Positions 1 through 5,476 of a stretch of DNA of 5,476 nt are shown here, piece after piece. How positions within the stretch are numbered: the stretch's first letter is position 1; each line of letters starts with the position of its first letter. The stretch comes from Rhodospirillales bacterium (GTDB lineage: Bacteria; Pseudomonadota; Alphaproteobacteria; MPNO01; UBA2964). The stretch is taken from positions 1 to 5,476 of the forward strand of contig PBWY01000112.1 in the NCBI GenBank assembly GCA_002727395.1, given 5' to 3'. A program made the position numbers and the translations under genes. The notes below the pieces were generated by a model, which saw nothing but the letters and a program-made list of their open reading frames with translations, had not been told where the DNA came from and did no database searches.

Positions 1-1440
1 AGCACTAAGGTAATCCGAAACTACCTGACTGCCCGGCGCCAGTGACGTCTTCACCCAAGGCTTAACTTTCATGCCCTTGCTTACAGCATTTCGCGCAACT
101 AACCCTGCCGCTATGAGAACGGAAGGGTTGGAAGTATTAGTGCAACTCGTAATTGCTGCTATAGCGACAGCACCATCATCTAAGCTATAATCTTCTTCCT
201 TTACGGCAGTCGCCCCTTTACTTTTATCCCAACTAGGTAATTCATTAGCAAAATTATTTGGCATCTCGGAGAGACTAACGCGGTCTTGTGGCCGACGCGG
301 TCCCGCCAGACTTGGCTCAACCGTCGAAATATCAAGTTCTAATGTATCTGAAAAAATCGGATCAACTGACCCCGCATCGCGCCACATGCCCTGCGCCTTA
401 GCATAAGCTTCCACTAAAGCTACTTGACCTTCCTCACGTCCCGTCGACTTTAGAAAGCTAATTGTCTCGGCATCGATCGGAAAGAATCCGCATGTAGCCC
501 CATACTCCGGTGCCATATTCCCGATAGTCGCCCGATCCGGAAGACTTAAATTATCAACGCCGGGACCAAAAAATTCGACAAACTTAGAAACTACCCCTTT
601 GGCCCTTAGCATTTGAGTAACCGTAAGCACTAAGTCAGTTGCCGTCGTACCCTCGGTAAGCGCCCCTGTAAGTTTAAATCCTATGACTTGCGGTAATAAA
701 ATTGAAATAGGCTGTCCTAGCATTGCAGCCTCTGCTTCAATTCCACCACACCCCCAGCCTAAAACCGCCAAACCATTAACCATCGTTGTATGGCTATCGG
801 TACCAACTAAAGTATCAGGATATGCAATAACTTTTCCATTTTCTTCAGTTGTCCATACCGTCTTCGCAAGATACTCGAGGTTTACTTGATGGCATATGCC
901 CATACCTGGTGGAACCACTCGGAAGTTGGAAAAGGCATTTTGTCCCCACCTCAGGAACTCGTAGCGTTCCTGATTACGCGCAAATTCTAGGTCAACATTC
1001 TTCTCAAACGCATCTGTAGTTCCAAAATTGTCAATCATCACCGAATGGTCAATGACCAAGTCGACCGGACAAAGAGGATTAATCTTTTGGACATCACCAC
1101 CAATTTTCACCATTGCCTCACGCATTGCAGCGAGATCAACAACAGCTGGCACACCGGTTAAATCTTGTAATAAGACCCGGGCTGGGCGAAAGGCAATTTC
1201 ATTACTATTAGTCGAAGTACCATTCCACTTAGCAGCGGCCCTCACGTCATCTTCAGAAACAGTTCGGCCGTCCTCATACCGCAATAAATTCTCTAGAAGG
1301 ACTTTCATTGAAAAAGGTAATCGAGAGATATTACCCAAGCCTTTTTTCTCTGCTGCCTGAAGACTAAAGTAATCGTAATTATTACCTTTTATGGATAGTG
1401 TGCTGCGCACACCCAAACTATCTTTACCGGTAACCCCCAC
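1..1440 (-). CDS. acnA: Aconitate hydratase A (aconitase), N-terminal 480 residues, 3' end outside window
   Basis: Aconitase is a cytosolic 4Fe-4S enzyme that interconverts citrate and isocitrate through cis-aconitate in the TCA cycle. Reading the minus strand from 1440 gives an unbroken frame of 480 codons to the window edge, about half of the usual 890-900 residues. Family motifs appear in order: an N-terminal block ending [18 protein letters not shown] (131-134), GTDSHTT (213-219), [12 protein letters not shown] just after residue 231, [12 protein letters not shown] (Cys317), [12 protein letters not shown], and [13 protein letters not shown]. In the last of these, Cys433 corresponds to the first cluster cysteine (Cys435 in E. 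coli AcnA); the second and third lie beyond the window. The start is GTG, chosen because AAGGAG sits six bases upstream and the protein aligns with AcnA N-termini from there. It is transcribed divergently from ccmA. Residues 225 and 231 are Ala and Cys where the family normally has Gly and Val. The AcnA/IRP1-type identity is very secure; AcnB has a different domain order. Confidence 0.97.
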   Translation of the reverse strand, partial: MGVTGKDSLGVRSTLSIKGNNYDYFSLQAAEKKGLGNISRLPFSMKVLLENLLRYEDGRTVSEDDVRAAAKWNGTSTNSNEIAFRPARVLLQDLTGVPAVVDLAAMREAMVKIGGDVQKINPLCPVDLVIDHSVMIDNFGTTDAFEKNVDLEFARNQERYEFLRWGQNAFSNFRVVPPGMGICHQVNLEYLAKTVWTTEENGKVIAYPDTLVGTDSHTTMVNGLAVLGWGCGGIEAEAAMLGQPISILLPQVIGFKLTGALTEGTTATDLVLTVTQMLRAKGVVSKFVEFFGPGVDNLSLPDRATIGNMAPEYGATCGFFPIDAETISFLKSTGREEGQVALVEAYAKAQGMWRDAGSVDPIFSDTLELDISTVEPSLAGPRRPQDRVSLSEMPNNFANELPSWDKSKGATAVKEEDYSLDDGAVAIAAITSCTNTSNPSVLIAAGLVARNAVSKGMKVKPWVKTSLAPGSQVVSDYLSA

Positions 1441-1446
1441 TGCGGT

Positions 1447-1452
1447 CTCCTT
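1447..1452 (-). promoter_or_regulatory. Ribosome binding site of acnA
   Basis: On the minus strand the bases read AAGGAG, followed by a six-base spacer and then GTG. This near-perfect Shine-Dalgarno sequence decides in favour of the GTG start at 1440. It is clearly stronger than the ribosome binding sites of the ccm genes on the other strand. Confidence 0.8.
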
Positions 1453-1520
1453 ATATTATTAGTTATAATAAACCAAACCTAAACAAAACATCGCGCATAA
1501 TTAACGCTCAAACTTCCTAC

Positions 1521-1563
1521 TTCTCAAGAGAAACGTTTAAAGAAAAGCATCTATTTATAAATA
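1521..1563. repeat. Cluster of three short palindromes, possible operator sites upstream of acnA
   Basis: Within 43 bases lie TTCTC-AA-GAGAA (1521-1532), the perfect 8-bp palindrome AAACGTTT (1531-1538) and the perfect 12-bp palindrome TATTTATAAATA (1552-1563). They sit 81-123 bases upstream of the acnA start and more than 220 bases upstream of ccmA. Palindromes of this size are typical of dimeric repressor sites, but they also arise by chance in AT-rich DNA. None matches a consensus I can name with confidence. The Irr/ICE consensus is roughly TTTAGAA-N-TTCTAAA, and these sites differ from it. Confidence 0.25.
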
Positions 1564-1615
1564 ATTTAGCATTTTACTACAAATTTAGCCTCATTCCGAC
1601 CTTCGCTAGAAAAAT

Positions 1616-1730
1616 CTTTTCAACATTAAGTTGAAAGGCCCTGCCAACGGGATGTTTCCCGGACTATTCGATCAATAAAAATATTAGCTGGCGTCGTCCT
1701 AGATCTCCGACTAAAATCCGTTGGTTTTTG
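1616..1730 (+). promoter_or_regulatory. Possible structured leader or small RNA upstream of ccmA
   Basis: Three helices can be drawn on the plus strand. The first is a 9-bp hairpin, 1616-1624 with 1630-1638 (CTTTTCAAC/GTTGAAAGG, loop ATTAA). The second is a compact hairpin at 1648-1661 (CGGGA, loop TGTT, TCCCG). The third is a longer-range stem pairing GCCAACGGG (1643-1651) with TCCGTTGGT (1717-1725), followed directly by a T run (five T from 1725). The second and third share bases 1648-1651, so they cannot form together. The G-U pairs in the first and third helices become A-C mismatches on the minus strand, which favours a plus-strand transcript. The segment ends 57 bases before the ccmA ATG. 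It could be a leader with an attenuator-like choice, an independent small RNA, or chance. I do not recognise a known riboswitch class. Confidence 0.22.
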
Positions 1731-1786
1731 TGCTCACCACATCATGACTTTCAAAAAGGATTAAACACTCAGTAAGCGATGATATA

Positions 1787-2431
1787 ATGCAATTTTTTGG
1801 GGAAAATTTATCTTGTATTCGTGGAGAACGTTTAGTTTTTTCCAAGCTAAATTTTCATGTAAAGCCGGGTAATACACTAATTATTACTGGCAGTAATGGA
1901 TCTGGAAAAACCAGCCTCCTCCGCCTAATGGCCGGACTAGCAACCCCAGAAAGCGGCTATATCAGTTGGGGAGATGACCCCAATTTAGAAAAACCGGAAA
2001 ATCATTCCGAACGCCTCCACTATATTGGACACCTTAACGCCCTAAAATCAACAATTTCAGTTTTAGAAAATCTTAAATCCTGGTCTTTCTTACATGGCGG
2101 CAATACAAAAAAGGTGATTAACGCTATTAAAAGTTTAAACCTAGATGGCCTGGAAGATATTCCTTGTGGGTATTTATCATCAGGTCAGAAACAGCGGGCA
2201 ACATTAGCACGATTGATTGCCAGTGACGCCCCATTATGGTTGTTGGACGAACCCACAAATGCCCTAGATCCAAATTCAGTCGACCTCCTTCACTCCCTTA
2301 TTAATAAGCACTTGGAAAAAGGAGGAATGTTAATTATTGCAACCAATACCGAGCTCCAAGTGGAGAAATACCAAGAACTAAAAATGGGCAACTTCTCTGC
2401 GAACCATGAGATTTTGACGAGCGACAAATAA
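1787..2431 (+). CDS. ccmA: Heme exporter ATP-binding protein CcmA (ABC transporter ATPase)
   Basis: CcmA is the cytoplasmic ATPase of the CcmAB transporter. It hydrolyses ATP so that heme-loaded CcmE is released from CcmC/CcmD during System I cytochrome c maturation. The 214-residue protein has the family's normal length. Visible motifs are Walker A GSNGSGKT (35-42), the CcmA-type Q-loop region GHLNALK (81-87, with His in place of the usual Gln, as in E. coli GHQPGIK), the ABC signature LSSGQ (130-134), and Walker B with catalytic Glu, LLDEP (152-156, Glu155), then D-loop NALD (158-161). The H-loop position, normally ATH or TTH, reads ATN with Asn187. The ATG start fits the family N-terminus (ENLSCxRG), although no good ribosome binding site precedes it. 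The stop overlaps the ccmB start by one base (TAATG), implying translational coupling. Identity is secure. Confidence 0.95.
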   Translation: MQFFGENLSCIRGERLVFSKLNFHVKPGNTLIITGSNGSGKTSLLRLMAGLATPESGYISWGDDPNLEKPENHSERLHYIGHLNALKSTISVLENLKSWSFLHGGNTKKVINAIKSLNLDGLEDIPCGYLSSGQKQRATLARLIASDAPLWLLDEPTNALDPNSVDLLHSLINKHLEKGGMLIIATNTELQVEKYQELKMGNFSANHEILTSDK

Positions 2432-3096
2432 TGCGTGTCTCAATCTTAATTTTGCAGCGTGAAGTTAGGTTAGCATTCAATCAGCTAGGCGATAACGCCA
2501 TGATCGTATTGTTTTTCATACTTGCCGCAATTTTATTTCCTTTAGGAGTGGGCCCCGAGCCAAAATTCTTAGCTGATCTAGCTCCCGGCATTTTATGGGT
2601 GATAGCATTGTTGGCTAGCTTGCTCTCTTTTGAGAAACTATTTGCAAGTGACTTTGAAGACGGGAGCCTAGAGCAACTTGCCCTTACTTCGGCACCCTTA
2701 GAGATTGTTGTGCTAGCGAAAGCTGCTGCCCACTGGCTAACTACTGGGATCCCGATAATGATCTTAACACCTTTAATCGCAGTTTTTTACCAAATGCCAC
2801 TCTCAGGTTTCCATATACTTTTAGTTTCTATGGTACTTGGCACCCCCACAATGAGCTTAATAGGTACGGTCGGTGCTGCACTGACGTTAGGATCTAAGCG
2901 AGGTAATGTTCTAATTTCTTTATTAGTCGTTCCACTTATTATACCAGTTTTAATATTTGGAACTGCAGCAATTGAAGCCGCAATCAACGATTACCCAACA
3001 ACGCAGCATCTGATGTTATTAGCAGCCTTCTTTCTTATTGCATTAGTTTTTAGTCCAATTGCCACTGCATCCGCACTTCGCCACGCTCTTGAATAA
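2431..3096 (+). CDS. ccmB: Heme exporter membrane protein CcmB
   Basis: CcmB is the inner-membrane permease partner of CcmA in the CcmABCD complex that frees holo-CcmE for heme delivery. The 221-residue length matches the family (about 220). The sequence is hydrophobic with about six predicted membrane segments, roughly at 22-41, 50-66, 97-120, 127-150, 158-180 and 194-215. Family landmarks are the N-terminal amphipathic QREVRLAF, the APGILWVIALLASLLSFEKLF segment (51-71), the cytosolic SDFEDGSLEQL motif (73-83), and GTPTMSLIGTVGAALTLGSKRG before the fifth helix. It starts at the ATG inside the ccmA stop (TAATG). It is followed by an unusual 164-base gap before ccmC. Identity is secure. Confidence 0.95.
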   Translation: MRVSILILQREVRLAFNQLGDNAMIVLFFILAAILFPLGVGPEPKFLADLAPGILWVIALLASLLSFEKLFASDFEDGSLEQLALTSAPLEIVVLAKAAAHWLTTGIPIMILTPLIAVFYQMPLSGFHILLVSMVLGTPTMSLIGTVGAALTLGSKRGNVLISLLVVPLIIPVLIFGTAAIEAAINDYPTTQHLMLLAAFFLIALVFSPIATASALRHALE

Positions 3097-3260
3097 TTTA
3101 ATGTTAACACAATGTTTGAGTTTATGGTTTATAAAATAAACGGTAATGATCAAATCACTTGAAAATACATTTAAGCTTGCTCTCTTAGACTTAATACGTT
3201 TTTTTCTACTAGAAAGTTCTACGTTTGTTACACTTCATTCACCATTTCAGCCAATAGGTA
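3097..3260 (+). other. ccmB-ccmC intergenic gap
   Basis: The other ccm junctions here overlap by one base or are separated by 1-19 bases, so a 164-base gap stands out. It is AT-rich. It contains the palindrome TGTTAACA (3102-3109), an inverted repeat GTTTAT-AAA-ATAAAC (3127-3141), and a 13-base palindrome TTTCTA-C-TAGAAA (3203-3215). A TTAACA/TATAAA pair (3104-3109 and 3130-3135) resembles promoter boxes, but the 20-base spacing is too long for confidence. A 44-codon frame opens at 3146 and runs 20 bases into ccmC; it has no clear ribosome binding site and I do not annotate it as a gene. No GC-rich terminator hairpin is present, so read-through from ccmB into ccmC is expected. Confidence 0.6.
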
Positions 3261-4004
3261 ATGATGAAAAAGTACGCTAATCCTGCCCGTTTTAACCGCC
3301 TTGCAACAAAACTAATACCGTGGCTTGCCTGGCCCGCAGGGCTGTGTATTTCACTGGGGATTTTCCTAGGACTTTTCAATTCTCCACCGGATTATCAACA
3401 AGGAGAAACCGTAAGAATAATGTATATACACGTGCCATCAGCTTGGATGGCCTTATTCATATATACAACCATGTCCATTGCGTGTGCGAGCGGTCTTGTA
3501 TGGAAGCATCCGCTTGCTCATATCTCTGCGAGAGCGGCAGCTCCCATCGGGGCTTGTTTTACATTTCTGTGTTTATTAACTGGTTCATTATGGGGCAAAC
3601 CGATGTGGGGTGCCTGGTGGGTTTGGGATGCACGGCTTACGTCGGTTTTAATTCTTTTTTTTCTATATCTTGGATTTATTGCCCTCCATCACGCATTTGA
3701 CGATCCGGCAAGGGGTGAACGTTCAGCAGCTGTATTAGCAATTGTTGGTATTATCAACGTACCTATTATTAAATTTTCAGTAGATTGGTGGAATACTCTT
3801 CATCAACCGGCAAGTGTCCTAAAATTATCCGGACCGGAGATTCACTCCACGATGCTATACCCACTTTTAATTATGGCCACTGGGTTCATGCTTTATTTCA
3901 GTGTGATACTCATACTTAGGATGAGAACCCTAATGTTAGAGCGCCGTATTCGAATTATGCGAATAAATAATATTTATCAAACGGCGACAACGGAGAAGAA
4001 CTGA
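3261..4004 (+). CDS. ccmC: Heme-handling membrane protein CcmC (heme transfer to CcmE)
   Basis: CcmC is an inner-membrane heme-handling protein that presents heme at the periplasmic face and promotes its covalent attachment to CcmE. The 247-residue protein has about six membrane segments. It carries the tryptophan-rich WWD signature WGKPMWGAWWVWDAR (111-125) in the second periplasmic loop. Two conserved flanking histidines are visible: His57 in YIHVPSAW and His181 in WNTLHQPAS, corresponding to the axial heme ligands His60 and His184 of E. coli CcmC. An in-frame stop at 3255-3257 limits the start to the tandem ATGATG. AGG at 3256-3258 is two bases from the first ATG and five from the second, so initiation at 3264 is equally or more likely. 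The C-terminal tail after the last helix is basic. One base separates its stop from ccmD. Confidence 0.95.
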   Translation: MMKKYANPARFNRLATKLIPWLAWPAGLCISLGIFLGLFNSPPDYQQGETVRIMYIHVPSAWMALFIYTTMSIACASGLVWKHPLAHISARAAAPIGACFTFLCLLTGSLWGKPMWGAWWVWDARLTSVLILFFLYLGFIALHHAFDDPARGERSAAVLAIVGIINVPIIKFSVDWWNTLHQPASVLKLSGPEIHSTMLYPLLIMATGFMLYFSVILILRMRTLMLERRIRIMRINNIYQTATTEKN

Positions 4005-4005
4005 A

Positions 4006-4191
4006 ATGGCCTTAAACTTAGATCTTTTATCCATGGGCAATTACGGAATATATGTATGGTTTGCCTATAGTGCCGCTGCCATCATTCTTTTTAGCCTTCT
4101 ATATATTTCTATTCGAAAATGGCGACAAATCAGGGCCCAAGGTGAAATCCTGGAAGCTGAACTAACACATAAGATTGGCAAAGCTGAATAG
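4006..4191 (+). CDS. ccmD: Small heme exporter subunit CcmD
   Basis: CcmD is a small single-helix inner-membrane protein that stabilises the CcmC-CcmE adduct and is needed, with CcmAB, for release of holo-CcmE. This 61-residue product shows the family pattern: a short N-terminus with MGNYGIYVWFAY (10-21), a single hydrophobic helix about residues 17-36, then a positively charged cytoplasmic tail beginning RKWRQIRAQ and continuing as a probable short helix. GGAG at 3992-3995, inside the end of ccmC, can serve as its ribosome binding site ten bases before ATG. CcmD proteins are poorly conserved in sequence; the call rests on the motif, the size and the position between ccmC and ccmE. Confidence 0.9.
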   Translation: MALNLDLLSMGNYGIYVWFAYSAAAIILFSLLYISIRKWRQIRAQGEILEAELTHKIGKAE

Positions 4192-4200
4192 AATAAATAC

Positions 4201-4204
4201 GGAG
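4201..4204 (+). promoter_or_regulatory. Ribosome binding site that sets the ccmE start
   Basis: GGAG lies six bases before TTG at 4211, which is optimal spacing. No comparable site precedes the upstream in-frame TTG at 4175. This supports a non-ATG start at 4211 for ccmE, giving the usual family N-terminus (M)TRKRRR. Confidence 0.7.
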
Positions 4205-4210
4205 TATGGA

Positions 4211-4663
4211 TTGACACGCAAACGACGTCGATTTTATTTCTTAATATCATGTATGATCACTTTGTGTATTGCTGCGGCGCTAGTCCTGACCGCTATTGAG
4301 GACAAGATTACCTTTTTTTACAGTCCAACAGATTTGGTATTGAAAAAAAATATGCCAAGAGCCCAACAGATACGCATTGGTGGTTTGGTTAAAAGAGATA
4401 GCTGGAAAAAACCTTTTAATGGCCTAACTCATAAATTCATTATTACAGATTTACAATACGACATTCTGGTTTCTTTCAAAGGCATTATTCCAGATATTTT
4501 TCGCGAGGGGCAAGGTGTGGTTGTATTGGGTAGGCTAACCGAAAATGGTGTATTTCAAGCAAGTGAAGTACTTGCAAAACATGATGAGAGGTATATGCCC
4601 CCAGAAGTTGCCGACGCTCTAAAACAATCAGGCAAGTGGGAAGGAAACAAGGTTAAACAATAA
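4211..4663 (+). CDS. ccmE: Periplasmic heme chaperone CcmE
   Basis: CcmE is a membrane-anchored periplasmic chaperone that binds heme covalently through a histidine and passes it to the CcmF/H ligase. Starting at TTG 4211 gives 150 residues, the normal size. The order is a basic N-terminus (TRKRRR, 2-7), one membrane anchor (about 8-29), then an OB-fold beta domain with the recognisable FFYSP (35-39), RIGGLVK (55-61) and VVVLGRL (103-109) strands. The heme-binding motif is HDERY (124-128): His124 is the covalent heme ligand (His130 in E. coli) and Tyr128 its conserved partner. MPPEVADAL follows. The frame is open back to a TTG at 4175, overlapping ccmD, but that start lacks a ribosome binding site and would add 12 residues not typical of the family. 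The stop overlaps the ccmF ATG by one base. Confidence 0.94.
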   Translation: MTRKRRRFYFLISCMITLCIAAALVLTAIEDKITFFYSPTDLVLKKNMPRAQQIRIGGLVKRDSWKKPFNGLTHKFIITDLQYDILVSFKGIIPDIFREGQGVVVLGRLTENGVFQASEVLAKHDERYMPPEVADALKQSGKWEGNKVKQ

Positions 4664-5476
4664 TGGCAGCAGAGATAGGACATTTTGCACTCTTGCTAGC
4701 TTTGATCATGAGCATTATCCAAGTAATCGTCCCTTTAGCTGGCACAGAAAAAAAGATAGCGAGTTTGACTACTTTTGCTAGACCCGCTGCGCGGGGTCAA
4801 TTTCTATTTGTCATTATCGCATTTTCCTGCCTCATGTATTCATACGTTGTCTCCGATTTCTCGGTAGCGAATGTCGCCTACAATTCTCACACATTAAAAC
4901 CACTTATTTATAAAATAAAAGGCGTTTGGGGGAATCACGAGGGCTCTATGTTGCTATGGGTAGCGATTCTCTCCCTTTTTGGATTGGGAGTATCTGAACT
5001 AGGCAAGGGGTTACCTCCATTTTTTCGGGCTCGTGTACTAGCAATTCAAGGATTAATAGGTGGTTTATTTTTAGCCTTTATTATTTTTACCTCGAACCCA
5101 TTTGAAAGGCTTGACCCGGCACCACTAGAAGGACGGGGTCTCAATCCGATACTACAGGACCCGGGGCTCGCCTTTCATCCTCCTTTACTATATTTGGGTT
5201 ATGTAGGGTTTTCGATTGTATTCTCTTTTGCCGTTGCCGCTCTGATTGAAGGACGTGTCGATGCTGCCTGGGGTCGTTGGATTCGGCCTTGGACTTTATC
5301 CGCTTGGTGTACTCTTACCGCTGGAATTGCGTTGGGCAGCTGGTGGGCATATTACGAATTAGGTTGGGGTGGTTGGTGGTTTTGGGATCCAGTTGAAAAT
5401 ATATCTTTAATGCCATGGATAGCTGGTTTAGCTTTAGTTCATTCTCTTTTGATGGTTAGGGGCGAACAGATACTAA
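4663..5476 (+). CDS. ccmF: Cytochrome c heme lyase subunit CcmF, N-terminal 271 residues, cut by window edge
   Basis: CcmF is the large inner-membrane core of the heme ligase. With CcmH (and CcmI) it receives heme from holo-CcmE and joins it to the CXXCH motif of apocytochromes c in the periplasm. The first 271 codons of a protein normally around 640-660 residues are present and uninterrupted. Visible landmarks are [11 protein letters not shown] (89-99), FTSNPF (142-147), the [21 protein letters not shown] block (160-180) with His172 (the periplasmic His173 of E. coli CcmF), and the WWD signature [12 protein letters not shown] (235-246). His260 in ALVHS matches E. coli His261, a heme b ligand. 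ATG overlaps the ccmE stop as TAATG; AAGG at 4649-4652 is the likely ribosome binding site. The remainder, and probably ccmG/ccmH/ccmI, should lie downstream. Confidence 0.95.
   Translation, partial: MAAEIGHFALLLALIMSIIQVIVPLAGTEKKIASLTTFARPAARGQFLFVIIAFSCLMYSYVVSDFSVANVAYNSHTLKPLIYKIKGVWGNHEGSMLLWVAILSLFGLGVSELGKGLPPFFRARVLAIQGLIGGLFLAFIIFTSNPFERLDPAPLEGRGLNPILQDPGLAFHPPLLYLGYVGFSIVFSFAVAALIEGRVDAAWGRWIRPWTLSAWCTLTAGIALGSWWAYYELGWGGWWFWDPVENISLMPWIAGLALVHSLLMVRGEQIL

Larger units (their letters stand above)
1441..1786. other. Divergent acnA-ccmA intergenic region, no gene
   Basis: This 346-base stretch separates two divergent genes and must carry both promoters. I see no open frame with coding character on either strand and no tRNA. 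The acnA-proximal half (about 1453-1600) is very AT-rich and contains several short palindromes. The ccmA-proximal half (about 1616-1730) is richer in GC and can form RNA hairpins. I could not identify convincing paired -35/-10 boxes for either gene. ccmA lacks a good Shine-Dalgarno sequence at normal distance; the nearest purine run, AAAAAGGA at 1753-1760, ends 26 bases before its ATG. Joint regulation of aconitase and cytochrome c maturation by iron or oxygen regulators is plausible from the gene content, but that is inference. Confidence 0.7.

Noticed and set aside
1028..1360. A 110-codon plus-strand frame and a 68-codon frame at 683-889
   Set aside because: Both lie antisense within acnA, whose minus-strand frame is intact with strong family motifs; they are shadows of it.
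1616..1638. Rho-independent terminator on the minus strand (hairpin followed by ATTTTT)
   Set aside because: On that strand the stem gains an A-C mismatch, is AT-rich, and no minus-strand gene lies upstream for it to terminate.
1600..1740. 6S RNA or signal recognition particle RNA
   Set aside because: No long imperfect hairpin with a central bubble of about 160-180 bases can be drawn, and the conserved SRP tetraloop segment is absent.
1744..1764. Six-codon leader peptide ATG ACT ... TAA before ccmA
   Set aside because: It has no ribosome binding site and no regulatory codon pattern; frames this short arise by chance.
1783..1788. TATAAT as a -10 box
   Set aside because: It overlaps the ccmA start codon and has no credible -35 box 16-18 bases upstream; transcription from it would begin inside ccmA.
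3320..3700. A 126-codon plus-strand frame inside ccmC
   Set aside because: It is out of frame with ccmC, which carries the WWD motif and conserved histidines; no family features are visible in the alternative frame.
4065..4250. A minus-strand 61-codon frame over ccmD/ccmE
   Set aside because: It is antisense to ccmD and the ccmE start, with no ribosome binding site or recognisable motif.
3129..4920. The 13-mer TTTATAAAATAAA occurring in the ccmB-ccmC gap and again near 4907 in ccmF
   Set aside because: The second copy encodes CcmF residues LIYKIKG, a conserved segment; identical AT-rich 13-mers are expected occasionally in this composition.

Overview
The window is an ordinary chromosomal segment of an AT-rich proteobacterium, most likely an alphaproteobacterium. 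It holds the 5' part of an aconitase gene (acnA, minus strand). A 346-base divergent intergenic region separates it from a System I cytochrome c maturation operon on the plus strand, ccmA-ccmB-ccmC-ccmD-ccmE-ccmF, with ccmF cut by the right edge. The alphaproteobacterial assignment is an inference. It rests on acnA lying divergent to ccm genes, an arrangement known from Bradyrhizobium and relatives, and on motifs such as the CcmA 'GHxNALK' segment. The low GC and frequent TTA/CTA leucine codons argue against a high-GC rhizobial genome and would fit a streamlined or marine lineage, but the sequence does not settle the genus.

Layout: 1-1440 (minus) is acnA codons 1-480 of a protein usually near 890-900 residues, starting at GTG behind an AAGGAG ribosome binding site. 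1441-1786 has no gene; it contains short palindromes near acnA and a potentially structured RNA segment near ccmA. 1787-4663 holds ccmA, ccmB, ccmC, ccmD and ccmE, tightly packed except for a 164-base gap between ccmB and ccmC. 4663-5476 is the first 271 codons of ccmF.

The ccm genes act as one pathway. CcmC, with CcmD, loads heme onto the periplasmic chaperone CcmE. The CcmAB ABC transporter uses ATP to release holo-CcmE. CcmF, with CcmH and CcmI normally encoded further on, ligates the heme to the CXXCH motif of apocytochromes c. Aconitase is a 4Fe-4S TCA-cycle enzyme; the shared intergenic region would allow joint iron or respiratory control, but no operator can be named with confidence.

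I found no mobile element, CRISPR array, tRNA/rRNA or evidently new system. The points most worth a second look are an Asn at the CcmA H-loop position, a compensating-stem RNA candidate upstream of ccmA, the ccmB-ccmC gap with a 44-codon ORF, and the TTG start of ccmE.
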